Positions 45,300-54,842 are shown, numbered from the stretch's first letter. The stretch is 64,000 nt of DNA from Aequoribacter sp049615385 (GCF_049615385.1 NZ_JBMZFL010000004.1), one strand, 5' to 3'. Numbers and translations: made by a program. The notes: generated by a model not told the origin, from the sequence alone.

Positions 45300-46608
45300 G
45301 GTGAGTCTCCGGTGAATCATGGGGCTCGGACTGCAGATAAAATTGCAGGTCGATCGTGGTTTTCCACAAAGCTATTTCAGCGTCGTTGAGTTTTAGTTGG
45401 TATTCATTGCGGCGCACTTGTGCATCCAATAGCTCCGTAAGTGCGCTCGCATTTTGCAGACTCTCGATCTCTAGGCTGGCAATTTGTGTTGCGCTCAAGG
45501 GCAATAAGTCATCTCGCAGGAGTGCTGTACGTTGTTGAAGCTCTGTAAGTTTTGCCTGAAGCGCCAAGGCGTCACTTTTAAGTTTGCGGGCGAGATAGCT
45601 GCGCTCAAAACTGGCGGCCTGACGCAAGGATTTGGCACTTCGTAGAGCATAGTCTTGCCGCTTTGACTGGCGAATCGGCACGTCAAAACTCAAGGCAATC
45701 GAGGCAAAGTCACTTCGATTAGTACCGAGTGGAGAGTCGTCGCGATAGCCATAACTTGCCTCCAGAGAAAATTGCGGCTTGTAGGCATCTTTCGCGAGTC
45801 TGGTGTTAAGGTCGGCCGCGCTGAGTTTTTCGTCACTCATACGAAAGCGAGGATGCTGTAACAAAGATGCCTCTAGTTCTAGCGAGTCGGTTTTTATGAG
45901 AGTGCCCGCAAGGCTTGTTAGATGTGTTAGGCCCGTTGCCGGTAGTTTTTTGAATTGCTCTTCTTCGGAGCTGGGGCTCCAATATCGCAGTTTTTGGACA
46001 GTGGCTTGCTGCTCACCGAGTGCCATTAGCAATTGCTCGTCGAGCATTAAAATTTCAGTTTGCAGGCGCAGCAACGCGGATTGTCGAGCAGTAGCTGAGT
46101 GCTCGTAGGTGTTGATCTTGCTGGCATATAGCGTGTTCAAGATGGTTTTCTGCTCGTTGAGCAAGGCGATTTTGCGCTGTAACCCGAACATCGACAGCCA
46201 GTCCAGTCTGCTTAGCCGCAATACTTCGGCACGTCGCAGCTGCGTCTTTTGCCCTTGCTCCGCCGCCATCTGCTTACCCTGCTGATTTTTTAACTGGCGT
46301 GTGGCGAGCCGAGGTAGTGCTTGTTTGAGACCGACCGTGATTTGCGTCATAGGTTCTTGGTCAAATTCAAAACTCTCCACAGGAAGGTTGGCTATACCAA
46401 TGCGAAGGCTTGGGTCGGGAAGAGAGAGGGGGTAGTTAGCCTGCTCAGTTTGGGCGCGCTCTTGGTGCGCACTTGCTTGCATCAAAAGGTCATTTCGCAC
46501 TGCGTTCAGAGCGAAGTCCTCTAACGAAACCGATGGTTCGCACCAAGCGAAAGATGCGCTAACCAGAGCGCCAAAAACTGCGCTCATGCGGATGAAGTGA
46601 AAAATCAT
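45289..46608 (-). CDS. TolC-family outer-membrane efflux protein (CusC-like)
   Basis: The outer-membrane channel of the copper/silver pump. The 439-aa protein has a signal peptide (MIFHFIRMSAVFGALVSASFAWC) and two repeated OEP segments with long helices. ATG 46608 is preferred to an upstream TTG because GGAG lies six bases before it. It is the first structural gene of the cusCBA-type operon and follows the CopL-like gene. Confidence 0.86.
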   Translation of the reverse strand: MIFHFIRMSAVFGALVSASFAWCEPSVSLEDFALNAVRNDLLMQASAHQERAQTEQANYPLSLPDPSLRIGIANLPVESFEFDQEPMTQITVGLKQALPRLATRQLKNQQGKQMAAEQGQKTQLRRAEVLRLSRLDWLSMFGLQRKIALLNEQKTILNTLYASKINTYEHSATARQSALLRLQTEILMLDEQLLMALGEQQATVQKLRYWSPSSEEEQFKKLPATGLTHLTSLAGTLIKTDSLELEASLLQHPRFRMSDEKLSAADLNTRLAKDAYKPQFSLEASYGYRDDSPLGTNRSDFASIALSFDVPIRQSKRQDYALRSAKSLRQAASFERSYLARKLKSDALALQAKLTELQQRTALLRDDLLPLSATQIASLEIESLQNASALTELLDAQVRRNEYQLKLNDAEIALWKTTIDLQFYLQSEPHDSPETHHEN

Positions 46609-46690
46609 GGATTGCTCCAATTGTTAAGTTACTAACAGGGCAAAAAACCGAATGATTGGGTTCGGCAAATTGCAGGCGTAGTTATCCTGT

Positions 46691-47110
46691 CTAACTTAAA
46701 ATTGGCGGTCTAAATAAGGTCGAACTTGGGTGGTGAGGCGCACCGGCGCGAAGAGGGCGAAAATACGTTTTGGGGGGCAGCGCCGCGTTACAGGAGGAAG
46801 CTGAAGTACTTACGTACGTGGCCCCCGAGCATTGCGCCATTGAGCAGTGGCTCATGTCGCCCTCGCAGCAATCGTGACTCTCGGGTTGGTGTCTGTGTGG
46901 CTCGTACACTGTTGGTTCAGCGTAGAGGCTTAGCGCGGGCGCATGGTTGGCACCAATGGGCGTTGCGGTCTCTTGATGAGCGCTTGCTTTAGCCGGCGTT
47001 GCACTTATTTCTTGGTCGTGACAATTTGCAGACACACCTTCACTAAACTGCAAGCCAAAGCAAAGCAGCAGGGCGCAAACGGCTAATGTATTGACGCGCA
47101 ATTTGATCAT
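46691..47110 (-). CDS. Small exported Cys/His-rich protein (CopL-like)
   Basis: The 139-aa protein has an N-terminal signal (MIKLRVNTLAVCALLLCFGLQFSEGVSA), then a His- and Cys-rich centre (HRHQPESHDCCEGDMSHCSM, AQCSG). The DCC...HC...C pattern recalls CopL-type proteins that bind copper and regulate copper resistance operons in xanthomonads. It is the first gene before cusC, 82 bp away. The metal role is inferred from composition and position. Confidence 0.6.
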   Translation of the reverse strand: MIKLRVNTLAVCALLLCFGLQFSEGVSANCHDQEISATPAKASAHQETATPIGANHAPALSLYAEPTVYEPHRHQPESHDCCEGDMSHCSMAQCSGATYVSTSASSCNAALPPKTYFRPLRAGAPHHPSSTLFRPPILS

Positions 47111-47277
47111 AGGAGCATCATAATCCCAGTGCAGAACATTGCCAACACGCAGTGGTTTGCTAATCGTCTGTTTTTCTGTAAAAAAGTGGCATTATTACCC
47201 GCAACAGAAGTCGATTGCGGCGTTTTTTTGAGTGTATCTTGCCGCGCTCGTGCAATACCCCAACCTCGATCCGAGAG

Positions 47278-48588
47278 GTGAATTATGAAGAGACCGTCGT
47301 TACACTCAGCTCACTCTTACTAGCAACCGCCTTGCTGCTCACCGGTCACGGCGTTCAAATTACGCTGTTACCGCTTAAAGGCGCGGGCCTTGGCTTGTCT
47401 GACACTGTTATTGGCTTAACCGGTTCGGCCTACTTTGCTGGGTTCGTGTTGGGCTGCTTTGTGGTGCCGCAAATGATCGGCCGTGTCGGTCACATTAGAG
47501 GCTTTGCGGTGTTAACTGCGGTGATAGTCACGGCTCTATTAAGCATGGAATTATCGGGCTGGTGGCCTCTGTGGGCTTTGGCGCGGGGTGCTATCGGTTT
47601 CATGATGTGTGGCCTGTATACTGTCATCGAAAGTTGGTTGAACGACCAGGCGACGGATACCACTCGCGGTCGAGTGCTTGCCGCGTACACCTTTGTGGTG
47701 CTTATGGCCATGGCCTTGGGTCAGTTTCTGCTGTCCTGGATGCCGATCAGTACTGCGACTCCCATTATTGTGGCGGCGATGTTAATCGCCATGGCTATCG
47801 TGCCTGTAGGCCTAACACGACAATTGGCACCTGCGCCGATGGCAACGACTCGGGTGAGTTTTGGTCTGTTGTATCGCCGTTCCAAAGTCGCTTTTGCCGG
47901 CGCGCTCATGTCTGGCTTAGTGACAGGAAGCTTCTGGACCTTGGGAGCCGTGTTTGCCAAGCGCTCGATGTCTGAAGTTAGCGACGTTTCGCTGTTTATC
48001 GCTGCGGCGATTATTGGTGGGGCGGTGGCGCAGTATCCAGTGGGCTTATTGTCGGATCGATTTGGACGCCCGCGTATTTTGGTGGCCTTAAGTGGCCTGA
48101 GTGTTGCGGTTTGCGTATTGCTGGCGTTGGCGGCCGAAAAAGTGTTGTTGTTGGGTTTGGTGACGGTGTTCGGCGCCGTGGCGATGCCGATGTATGCTCT
48201 GGCGTTAGCAACGGTAATCGACAAAGCCAGAAGCGGCGAGTTTGTATTGGTCGGTACGTCGGTGCTGCTGCTGAATGCGACAGGTGCTGCCCTAGCACCG
48301 CTATTCATCGGCCCCCTAATGGATGCAGCCTCGGTCAGTATGTTGTGGTGGAGCCTAGCGATAACCAGCGGCTTGATTGGATTTTATATCTTCATGCACC
48401 GTAGCGACCGTGAAAACGTCGCACCCGAAGATCAAACCCCGTTTAATATGGCGGCTCCAGAAATTGCGCCGACCGCCTTCGAGCTCGATCCTCGAGGCCC
48501 GGATTCTATGGAGGAGGCGATTGAACCCGCGGTCGAACGACCCGCCTTCGACGATCCGGAGGCCGGCGTACAAGCCGATAAAGCCTAG
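47278..48588 (+). CDS. MFS transporter
   Basis: A 436-aa protein with about 12 hydrophobic segments; the first is LSSLLLATALLLTGHGVQ, and the loop GRVLAAYTFVVLMAMALGQ and LLSDRFGRPRILVAL (motif A-like DRxGR) mark the major facilitator family, similar to YcaD/drug-type permeases. The last 60 residues are a soluble Glu/Pro-rich tail. Start uncertain: GTG 47278 gives MNYEETVV and removes an implausible 21-residue leader, but its Shine-Dalgarno spacing is poor. Divergent from the copper operon; substrate unknown. Confidence 0.8.
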   Translation: MNYEETVVTLSSLLLATALLLTGHGVQITLLPLKGAGLGLSDTVIGLTGSAYFAGFVLGCFVVPQMIGRVGHIRGFAVLTAVIVTALLSMELSGWWPLWALARGAIGFMMCGLYTVIESWLNDQATDTTRGRVLAAYTFVVLMAMALGQFLLSWMPISTATPIIVAAMLIAMAIVPVGLTRQLAPAPMATTRVSFGLLYRRSKVAFAGALMSGLVTGSFWTLGAVFAKRSMSEVSDVSLFIAAAIIGGAVAQYPVGLLSDRFGRPRILVALSGLSVAVCVLLALAAEKVLLLGLVTVFGAVAMPMYALALATVIDKARSGEFVLVGTSVLLLNATGAALAPLFIGPLMDAASVSMLWWSLAITSGLIGFYIFMHRSDRENVAPEDQTPFNMAAPEIAPTAFELDPRGPDSMEEAIEPAVERPAFDDPEAGVQADKA

Positions 48589-48697
48589 ATTTATACGGTG
48601 TAAAACTCTCGCGCTGGCAATCCTTGCTATTGGTCTCAATAGCCTGTAAGCTTCGCGCTCGAAAATTTGCCCGGTCTATCCGTAGGCCGATCTCCTT

Positions 48698-48725
48698 GTC
48701 ACACCGCAGAGAGTGGGTGGCATTA
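48698..48725 (+). promoter_or_regulatory. Possible S6:S18 autoregulatory leader motif
   Basis: The rpsF leader contains CACACCGCAGAGAGTGGGTGG 20-50 bases before the start. A stem with an exposed CCG is the element bound by the S6:S18 complex in many bacteria. The pairing here is imperfect by eye, so this is only a candidate. Confidence 0.3.
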
Positions 48726-48744
48726 ACCCGTAAGGAGCTTATCT

Positions 48745-49188
48745 ATGCGACATTACGAAATCGTATTTATGGTGCACCCTGATCAGTCTGAGCAAGTCCC
48801 AGGCATGATAGAGCGCTATACTCAAATCATTGAAAAAGACGGCGGTAAAGTCCACCGTTTGGAAGACTGGGGTCGTCGCCAGTTGGCCTACACCATCAAC
48901 AAAGTGCACAAAGCACATTATGTCCTGATGAATGTAGAGGCTTCACTTGAAGCAATGGACGAGTTAACCACTATCTTCCGTTACAACGACGCCGTTATCC
49001 GTAACCTTGTGATCAAAATGGACGAAGCTGATACTTCAGAGTCTCTGATTATGAAGGCGGAAAAAGAAAGCCGTGAGCGCAAGAATCGTTACGAAGAGCG
49101 TCGTGCTGCTGAAGCCGAAGCGGAGAGTAATGATGACGAAGATCAAGACGACAGCGACGAAGACGCTGACGACAAAGACGCTGAATAA
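48745..49188 (+). CDS. rpsF: 30S ribosomal protein S6
   Basis: S6 binds the central domain of 16S rRNA together with S18. The 147-aa protein has the standard start MRHYEIVFMVHPDQSEQVPGM and VHRLEDWGRRQLAYTINK. After residue 115 comes an unusually long acidic tail of Glu and Asp, the region that RimK extends with glutamates in E. coli. AAGGAG precedes the ATG. First gene of the rpsF-rpsR-DUF2232-rplI operon. Confidence 0.97.
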   Translation: MRHYEIVFMVHPDQSEQVPGMIERYTQIIEKDGGKVHRLEDWGRRQLAYTINKVHKAHYVLMNVEASLEAMDELTTIFRYNDAVIRNLVIKMDEADTSESLIMKAEKESRERKNRYEERRAAEAEAESNDDEDQDDSDEDADDKDAE

Positions 49189-49204
49189 GCGGTAGGAGAA
49201 GACC

Positions 49205-49432
49205 ATGTCACGATTTTTTAGACGACGTAAGTTTTGCCGCTTCACCGCGGAAGGTGTAAAACAAATCGATTACAAAGATTTGGAAACCCTGAAAGCGTAC
49301 ATCACCGAAACCGGCAAGATCGTACCTAGCCGTATTACGGGCACAAAAGCAAAGTATCAGCGTCAGTTGGCAACGGCTGTTAAACGCGCACGTTACTTGG
49401 CTTTGTTGCCTTACACTGACTCTCACGAGTAA
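49205..49432 (+). CDS. rpsR: 30S ribosomal protein S18
   Basis: S18 partners S6 on the small subunit platform. The 75-aa protein reads RRRKFCRFTAEGVKQIDYKD and ends RARYLALLPYTDSHE, the conserved C-terminus. 16 bp after rpsF, with AGGAG upstream. Confidence 0.98.
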   Translation: MSRFFRRRKFCRFTAEGVKQIDYKDLETLKAYITETGKIVPSRITGTKAKYQRQLATAVKRARYLALLPYTDSHE

Positions 49433-49464
49433 GTGGTTGGCCCTTAAGTGGGCGGAGGGATGAC

Positions 49465-50367
49465 GTGAAAGCGCTAGCCCAATTTGCAATGCGGGGCCAA
49501 TGGCAGGCGATGTTTTTAACCATCGCAGGGGCCGGTAGCGCTCTGTTTTGTTGGGTGAGCGCAGCGATTATCGCTTTAGTGAGTTTGCAACAGGGCCCCA
49601 AATCGGGTGGTTATCTGTTGTTTTGGGCTTTGTTGCCCTCGGGTCTGTTAGTTTATGTTTATGGCGATGCAGGCCCATTGATGTTGTTAGTCAGTGCTTG
49701 GCTTATGGCCAGTGTTTTGCGCCTGAGTGGGAGTTTGAGCACGGCATTGCTTAGCGCGGTGCCAATAGGTTTAGTCAGCGGTGGTGTTGTAGTTCTGTTT
49801 GGGCAGGGCTACTTAGAGCAGCTGGTGGCCTTATTCGATTCGTTCATCGCAAGTGTTGAACAATCGATGCAAGGCGGTGCGGAGATCGGGTTTGATCGAC
49901 CCACCACCCTGCAAATTGCCGGCATACTGGCACTGTCGAATGCCTTTGCGGCATCGGCGACGATGTTGCTTGGCGCCTACTGGCAGTCGTCTTTGTATCG
50001 CCCTGGTTTGTTTGGGCGTGAGTACGTAAGAGCGGTAGTGCCGGCTGCAACAGCGATCGTGTTGGTGGTGTTTGCTGTCGCGATGGTCGTTGCGGATATG
50101 GCAAATGGCAGTTGGGCCGCGATATTTTGCGTGCCTTTGGTGTTTACTGGCTTGGGCTATGTGCATGCACGTGGACGAGCAAAACACAAAGGCAAGGGCT
50201 ACTTTACAGGCTTCTATGCGCTGTGGGTGGTCTTTGATTTTATTAAGTTGGCGGTGGTAGGAATTGCCCTGCTGGATAGTGTTATGGGGTTGCGGAAACA
50301 GTTTTTACCCAGTGATTCACAGGGTGAGAGCGATAAAACGCCAACCGACCACGACAAAGATTTATAA
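49465..50367 (+). CDS. DUF2232-type integral membrane protein
   Basis: A 300-aa protein with about eight hydrophobic segments and a hydrophilic C-terminus rich in Asp and Lys. A DUF2232/YybS-like membrane protein occupies the same slot between rpsR and rplI in Pseudomonas and relatives. Its function is unknown. Assignment is by topology and position more than by motif. Confidence 0.75.
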   Translation: MKALAQFAMRGQWQAMFLTIAGAGSALFCWVSAAIIALVSLQQGPKSGGYLLFWALLPSGLLVYVYGDAGPLMLLVSAWLMASVLRLSGSLSTALLSAVPIGLVSGGVVVLFGQGYLEQLVALFDSFIASVEQSMQGGAEIGFDRPTTLQIAGILALSNAFAASATMLLGAYWQSSLYRPGLFGREYVRAVVPAATAIVLVVFAVAMVVADMANGSWAAIFCVPLVFTGLGYVHARGRAKHKGKGYFTGFYALWVVFDFIKLAVVGIALLDSVMGLRKQFLPSDSQGESDKTPTDHDKDL

Positions 50368-50398
50368 ACGAGGGCAAGCCCTCAAAAAGAGGTGAGTT

Positions 50399-50848
50399 AT
50401 GGACGTTATTTTACTTGAAACAGTGGGTAACTTGGGTGGCCTAGGCGATCAAGTATCGGTAAAAGCCGGTTTCGGTCGCAACTACTTGTTGCCTCAGGGC
50501 AAGGCAGTTCCAGCGACAGCTGAAAATGTCGCCGAATTCGAAGCCCGCCGCGCCGAGCTTGAAGCCGCTGCTGCTGCTGCATTGACTGCTGCTGAGAAAC
50601 GCGCTGACGCGATCAATGGTATGGGTACTGTGACCATTACCATGAAAGCGGGCGACGAAGGCAAGCTGTTCGGTTCTGTAGGTACTCGTGATATCGCCGA
50701 AGCAGCAACTGCCGCTGGTACTGCGATCGATAAATCAGAAGTTAAGTTGCCAGAAGGCGCATTGCGTGAGATCGGCGAATACGAAATCGCTATTCAGGTA
50801 CACGCCAATGTTATGGCAACACTTACTTTGGCGGTTGTTGCCGAGTAA
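50399..50848 (+). CDS. rplI: 50S ribosomal protein L9
   Basis: L9 binds domain V of 23S rRNA. The 149-aa protein starts MDVILLETVGNLGGLGDQVSVKAGFGRNYLLPQGKA, with the Gly/Lys-rich RNA-binding loop, a long central helix (about 45-75) and the C-terminal domain (GSVGTRDIAEA). AGAGGTG precedes the start. Last gene of the ribosomal operon. Confidence 0.97.
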   Translation: MDVILLETVGNLGGLGDQVSVKAGFGRNYLLPQGKAVPATAENVAEFEARRAELEAAAAAALTAAEKRADAINGMGTVTITMKAGDEGKLFGSVGTRDIAEAATAAGTAIDKSEVKLPEGALREIGEYEIAIQVHANVMATLTLAVVAE

Positions 50849-51109
50849 TGCTTCTTCGGGCGTCGTTGTGGCGCCCGTTAAAGGTAAGGTCGCGCCTGCC
50901 GAGCAACGGCAGGTAGGCTTTGCTGCCCCTTTTACCTTCCCCTCATGTTTGCACTCGCCCTTCGCTACTTGTTGAGCTCATTGCCACACTGGCAAGACGG
51001 CCGAAAGCCTATTCTCTGTCCGCGGTCTGTTACGCGATGAGGCGATGTAGTGGTTTTTTTAGACTGAGAACTCAGGTAGGCTATCGTCTTTTGCTGATCC
51101 GCATCCAAT
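50849..51109 (+). other. Structured gap between rplI and dnaB
   Basis: A CGGGCG / CGCCCG hairpin (about 50858-50878) follows rplI, without a T run. CCTGCCG / CGGCAGG lies near 50896-50914, inside a longer pairing of AAGGTAA with TTACCTT. The purpose is unclear; it may be 3' processing or attenuation before dnaB. Confidence 0.35.
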
Positions 51110-52534
51110 ATGTCTGAATCCGATTACGATGACTATCCACCGCCCGAGGATTACGCACCGGGTGGAAGTTATGCTCCCGATCGTGAGCTGTCGCGCATCA
51201 AAATGGCGCCGCACTCGATTGAAGCGGAGCGATCGGTACTGGGTGGTTTGTTAATTGCGAATGACTCTTGGGACAGTGTTGCTGAGGCGGTGACAGCCGC
51301 GGATTTTTACCGCCACGATCACCGGTTGATTTTTCGGCAGATTGCAAAGCTAGCCAATGAAAGTGATCCCATCGACGTCATCACCCTGTCAGATCGACTG
51401 GCGGCAGCGGGCGAGCTCGATTCAGTGGGCGGACTTGCCTATATTACGGAATTGGCGGCCGATACACCCAGTGCCTCTAATATACGAGCGTACGCTAAGG
51501 TTGTCCGCGAGCGTTCGCTTCTTCGTCGACTGATTGAAACAGCACAAGATATTGCTGAAGCGGGGTTTAATCCCGAGGGTCGATCAAGTGAAGAGCTGAT
51601 CGACGAAGCCGAACATAAAATCATGCAGATCTCTGAAGACGGCATGAAAAGCGGCGGCCCTCAAGAGGTAAACCCGCTGCTGTCTAAGGCGCTGGAGCGC
51701 ATCGAAGAACTATTTCATTCGGGTGGCGACATCACGGGCTTATCTACGGGCTTTAAAGACCTCGATAAGATGACCAGCGGCATGCAGCCGTCCGATCTTG
51801 TGATTGTGGCCGGACGACCTTCGATGGGTAAAACGTCGTTTGCTATGAATTTAGTTGAACACGCGGTTCTAAATCAGAAAAAGCCCATTTTGGTTTTTTC
51901 AATGGAGATGCCCGCCGATCAATTGATCATTCGTATGCTGTCGTCGGTTGGGCGCATTGACCAAACGCGCATTCGTAACGGGAAACTGGAGCAAGAGGAT
52001 TGGCCCAAGCTGTCGGCAGCTGTGACCAAAATGAAGGACGTGCCTCTCTTCATAGATGACACTCCGGCCTTAACGCCAACCGAACTGCGCGCTCGAGCTC
52101 GACGTTTGTCCCGCGAGCATGGTCAGATCGGTATGATCATGATTGACTATTTGCAGTTGATGCAAGTGGCCGGTAAAAGTGAGGGGCGTACCGCCGAGAT
52201 TTCCGAAATCTCTCGTAACTTGAAGGCTATCGCGAAAGAATTTAACTGCCCGGTGGTGGCGCTATCACAGCTTAACCGCTCGCTCGAGCAGCGTCCCAAC
52301 AAGCGTCCAGTCAACTCGGATCTTCGTGAAAGTGGTGCGATCGAACAGGATGCAGACGTTATTATGTTTATTTATCGTGACGAGGTTTACAACGAAGACT
52401 CGCCTGATAAAGGTATTGCCGAGGTGATTATCGGCAAGCAGCGTAACGGTCCTATCGGCACCTGCCGCTTAACCTTCCAAGGCCAGTACACGCGCTTTGA
52501 TAACCTGGCGTTCGACAGCTATACGTACGACTAG
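51110..52534 (+). CDS. dnaB: Replicative DNA helicase DnaB
   Basis: DnaB is the hexameric 5'-to-3' helicase of the replication fork. The 474-aa protein has the N-terminal domain (PHSIEAERSVLGGLL), the linker, and the RecA-like core with Walker A AGRPSMGKTSF near residue 240, MIMIDYLQLMQ as Walker B and SDLRESGAIEQDADVIMF. No intein. It follows rplI as in Pseudomonas. The DnaT- and P-like proteins at 61-63 kb may be its loading partners (inference). Confidence 0.97.
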   Translation: MSESDYDDYPPPEDYAPGGSYAPDRELSRIKMAPHSIEAERSVLGGLLIANDSWDSVAEAVTAADFYRHDHRLIFRQIAKLANESDPIDVITLSDRLAAAGELDSVGGLAYITELAADTPSASNIRAYAKVVRERSLLRRLIETAQDIAEAGFNPEGRSSEELIDEAEHKIMQISEDGMKSGGPQEVNPLLSKALERIEELFHSGGDITGLSTGFKDLDKMTSGMQPSDLVIVAGRPSMGKTSFAMNLVEHAVLNQKKPILVFSMEMPADQLIIRMLSSVGRIDQTRIRNGKLEQEDWPKLSAAVTKMKDVPLFIDDTPALTPTELRARARRLSREHGQIGMIMIDYLQLMQVAGKSEGRTAEISEISRNLKAIAKEFNCPVVALSQLNRSLEQRPNKRPVNSDLRESGAIEQDADVIMFIYRDEVYNEDSPDKGIAEVIIGKQRNGPIGTCRLTFQGQYTRFDNLAFDSYTYD

Positions 52535-52676
52535 GTCGGTTCTTGACAGTGGGGGGTCAATTTTCGCCTCATCCAATTAGGGTTTGGCTCGGTCTTGAAT
52601 TTATGCCCATAATAGAGGGGTAGTTCGTGCACGCTCATACAACAATAAAACGCTCTTGAAGCGGGGAGACTATCGT

Positions 52677-54818
52677 TTGAATACACATCGTTTATCACCG
52701 TCTATCACCCGAGCCTTTGCGATAGGCCTAACGTCTTTTTTGGTCGCTTGCTCATCCAGCAAGCCGCCAGTCGCGGAGGTCCCTGCCGTACCGGCAAATG
52801 TTACTAAAGCGCGCGTTATTGCCGCAGACCAAGAGCCTGGTAACTGGATGGCGCACGGTCGCACTTACTCCGAGCAGCGCTATAGTCCGCTTAACCAAAT
52901 CAACGCTGAAAACGTGAAAGATCTTGGTATGGCCTGGCACTACGATTTGGGCGATACGCGTGGTATCGAAGCAACTCCCATCGTTGTGGATGGTGTGATG
53001 TACGTCACGGGTGGTTGGAGCAAAGTGTTTGCACTGGATGCGAAAACAGGTGAAGAGATTTGGACCTACGATCCAAAGATGGATAAAGCCTGGTTCGTCA
53101 ACATGTGTTGCGATGCGGTCAACCGTGGCGCTACCGCGTGGGAAGGCAAAATTTATTCGGGTGTGGGTGATGGCCGTCTGATTGCTATTGACGCGGCGAC
53201 GGGTGAATTGGTCTGGGAGGTACAAACTACGCCCAAAGACCGCCCATACTCTATCACAGGCGCACCTCGCGTGGTCGATGGCAAGGTGATCATCGGTAAC
53301 GGTGGTTCGGAACTCGGCGTCCGTGGTTATGTGACGGCTTACGATGCCAATACGGGCGAGCAGGTGTGGCGCTTTTATACGGTGCCGGGTAACCCCAACG
53401 AGCCCTTCGAGAATGCCATTCACGAAGAAACGGTCAAAACCTGGAGTGGCGAGTGGTGGACCGTGGGCGGCGGTGGTACCGCTTGGGATTCGATTGCTCA
53501 CGACCCTGAGCTCAACCTAGTTTACATCGGTGTCGGAAATGGCGCGCCCTGGAACCGCATGTATCGCAGTAATGGTACGGGCGACAACCTGTTCTTGTCG
53601 TCGATTGTTGCGCTAAACGCAGATACTGGCGAATACGTGTGGCACTATCAAACAACGCCGGGTGAGAGCTGGGACTATACTGCAACGCAGCACATGATCT
53701 TAGCCGACATGGAGTTCGATGGACGGATGCGTAAAGTCATTATGCAGGCGCCCAAAAACGGCTTTTTCTATGTGATTGATCGCGAAACCGGTGAATTTAT
53801 CTCTGCCGAGAAGTACACCATGGCTACCTGGGCGACGCACGTAGATCCCGAATCTGGGCGCCCCGTAGAGGCCCCTGAAGCGCGTTATGAAGAAACCGGT
53901 GTGCCGAACTTTCAGTTCCCACACCCCTTGGGTGGTCACAACTGGCACCCCATGTCGTATAGCCCCGATACGGGCTTGGTGTACATCCCCGCGCAGGAAA
54001 TCCCCATTGTGTATGGGCACGACAGTGATTACGAGTACAACTCGAAAGGCTGGAACGTAGGTGTTCGTTTTGAGTTAGCGGCATCGCCTGATGATCCTGC
54101 CGTGCGTGCACAGTTAGGTGCGATGGTTAAGGGGTATATCACCGCTTGGGATCCCGTAACGCAAACGGAAAAATGGCGCGTGCAGCATCCAAATATGTGG
54201 AATGGTGGTTTGCTCAGCACGGCGGGTAACCTTGTATTCCAAGGTAATGCTGAGGGCGAGTTTGTTGCCTATACGGCTGACAGTGGTGAACGCTTGTGGT
54301 CAAGCTACGCGCAAACCGGTGTGGTGGCGGGTCCTGTGACCTACACCGTAGATGGCGAGCAGTACGTCGCTGTTGCTGCTGGTTGGGGTGGTTCGTTCGC
54401 GATGGTCGGCGGTGAACTCGCTAAACGTAGCAAAGGTTCCACGGCTCGTCCTCGCGTGCTGGTCTATAAGTTGGGTGGTACGCATGAACTCCCCCCTGAA
54501 CCCACGCCCGAGCAAATGGCTGTGGTGACGCCAATTGAGCAAATTGGTGACGAAGCTATGATCACCGAAGGCTTGAAGCAGTACATGGCAAACTGTCATA
54601 TGTGTCACGGTGACCGAGCGGTATCAGGCAGCTCGGTACCCGATTTGCGCATGATGTCTGAGGCAAGTTGGGAGCTGTTTTATCCCATTGTCCAGGGTGG
54701 GCTACGTCATCAGCAGGGTATGGTCGGTTTTGGCGACCGCCTAGATAAGGCACAAATTGACTCTATTTACGCCTACCTTGTGAAGCGCCGTAACGATCTG
54801 GCGGCAGGTATTGATTAG
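52677..54818 (+). CDS. PQQ-dependent quinohemoprotein alcohol dehydrogenase (lipoprotein)
   Basis: A type II alcohol dehydrogenase of 713 aa with a PQQ propeller and a C-terminal cytochrome c domain. FVNMCCDAVNRG holds the vicinal cysteines over PQQ; ESWDYTATQ carries the catalytic Asp with Thr, not Asp, two residues on, which suggests calcium rather than lanthanide use; heme site NCHMCHGD near residue 647. The N-terminus has a lipobox (LVAC). The TTG at 52677 is chosen because GGGGAG lies eight bases upstream and the signal sequence then starts the protein. Periplasmic, feeding electrons to the respiratory chain. A terminator follows. Confidence 0.9.
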   Translation: MNTHRLSPSITRAFAIGLTSFLVACSSSKPPVAEVPAVPANVTKARVIAADQEPGNWMAHGRTYSEQRYSPLNQINAENVKDLGMAWHYDLGDTRGIEATPIVVDGVMYVTGGWSKVFALDAKTGEEIWTYDPKMDKAWFVNMCCDAVNRGATAWEGKIYSGVGDGRLIAIDAATGELVWEVQTTPKDRPYSITGAPRVVDGKVIIGNGGSELGVRGYVTAYDANTGEQVWRFYTVPGNPNEPFENAIHEETVKTWSGEWWTVGGGGTAWDSIAHDPELNLVYIGVGNGAPWNRMYRSNGTGDNLFLSSIVALNADTGEYVWHYQTTPGESWDYTATQHMILADMEFDGRMRKVIMQAPKNGFFYVIDRETGEFISAEKYTMATWATHVDPESGRPVEAPEARYEETGVPNFQFPHPLGGHNWHPMSYSPDTGLVYIPAQEIPIVYGHDSDYEYNSKGWNVGVRFELAASPDDPAVRAQLGAMVKGYITAWDPVTQTEKWRVQHPNMWNGGLLSTAGNLVFQGNAEGEFVAYTADSGERLWSSYAQTGVVAGPVTYTVDGEQYVAVAAGWGGSFAMVGGELAKRSKGSTARPRVLVYKLGGTHELPPEPTPEQMAVVTPIEQIGDEAMITEGLKQYMANCHMCHGDRAVSGSSVPDLRMMSEASWELFYPIVQGGLRHQQGMVGFGDRLDKAQIDSIYAYLVKRRNDLAAGID

Positions 54819-54842
54819 CGTTTGCGAATCAGAGTTTAACGC

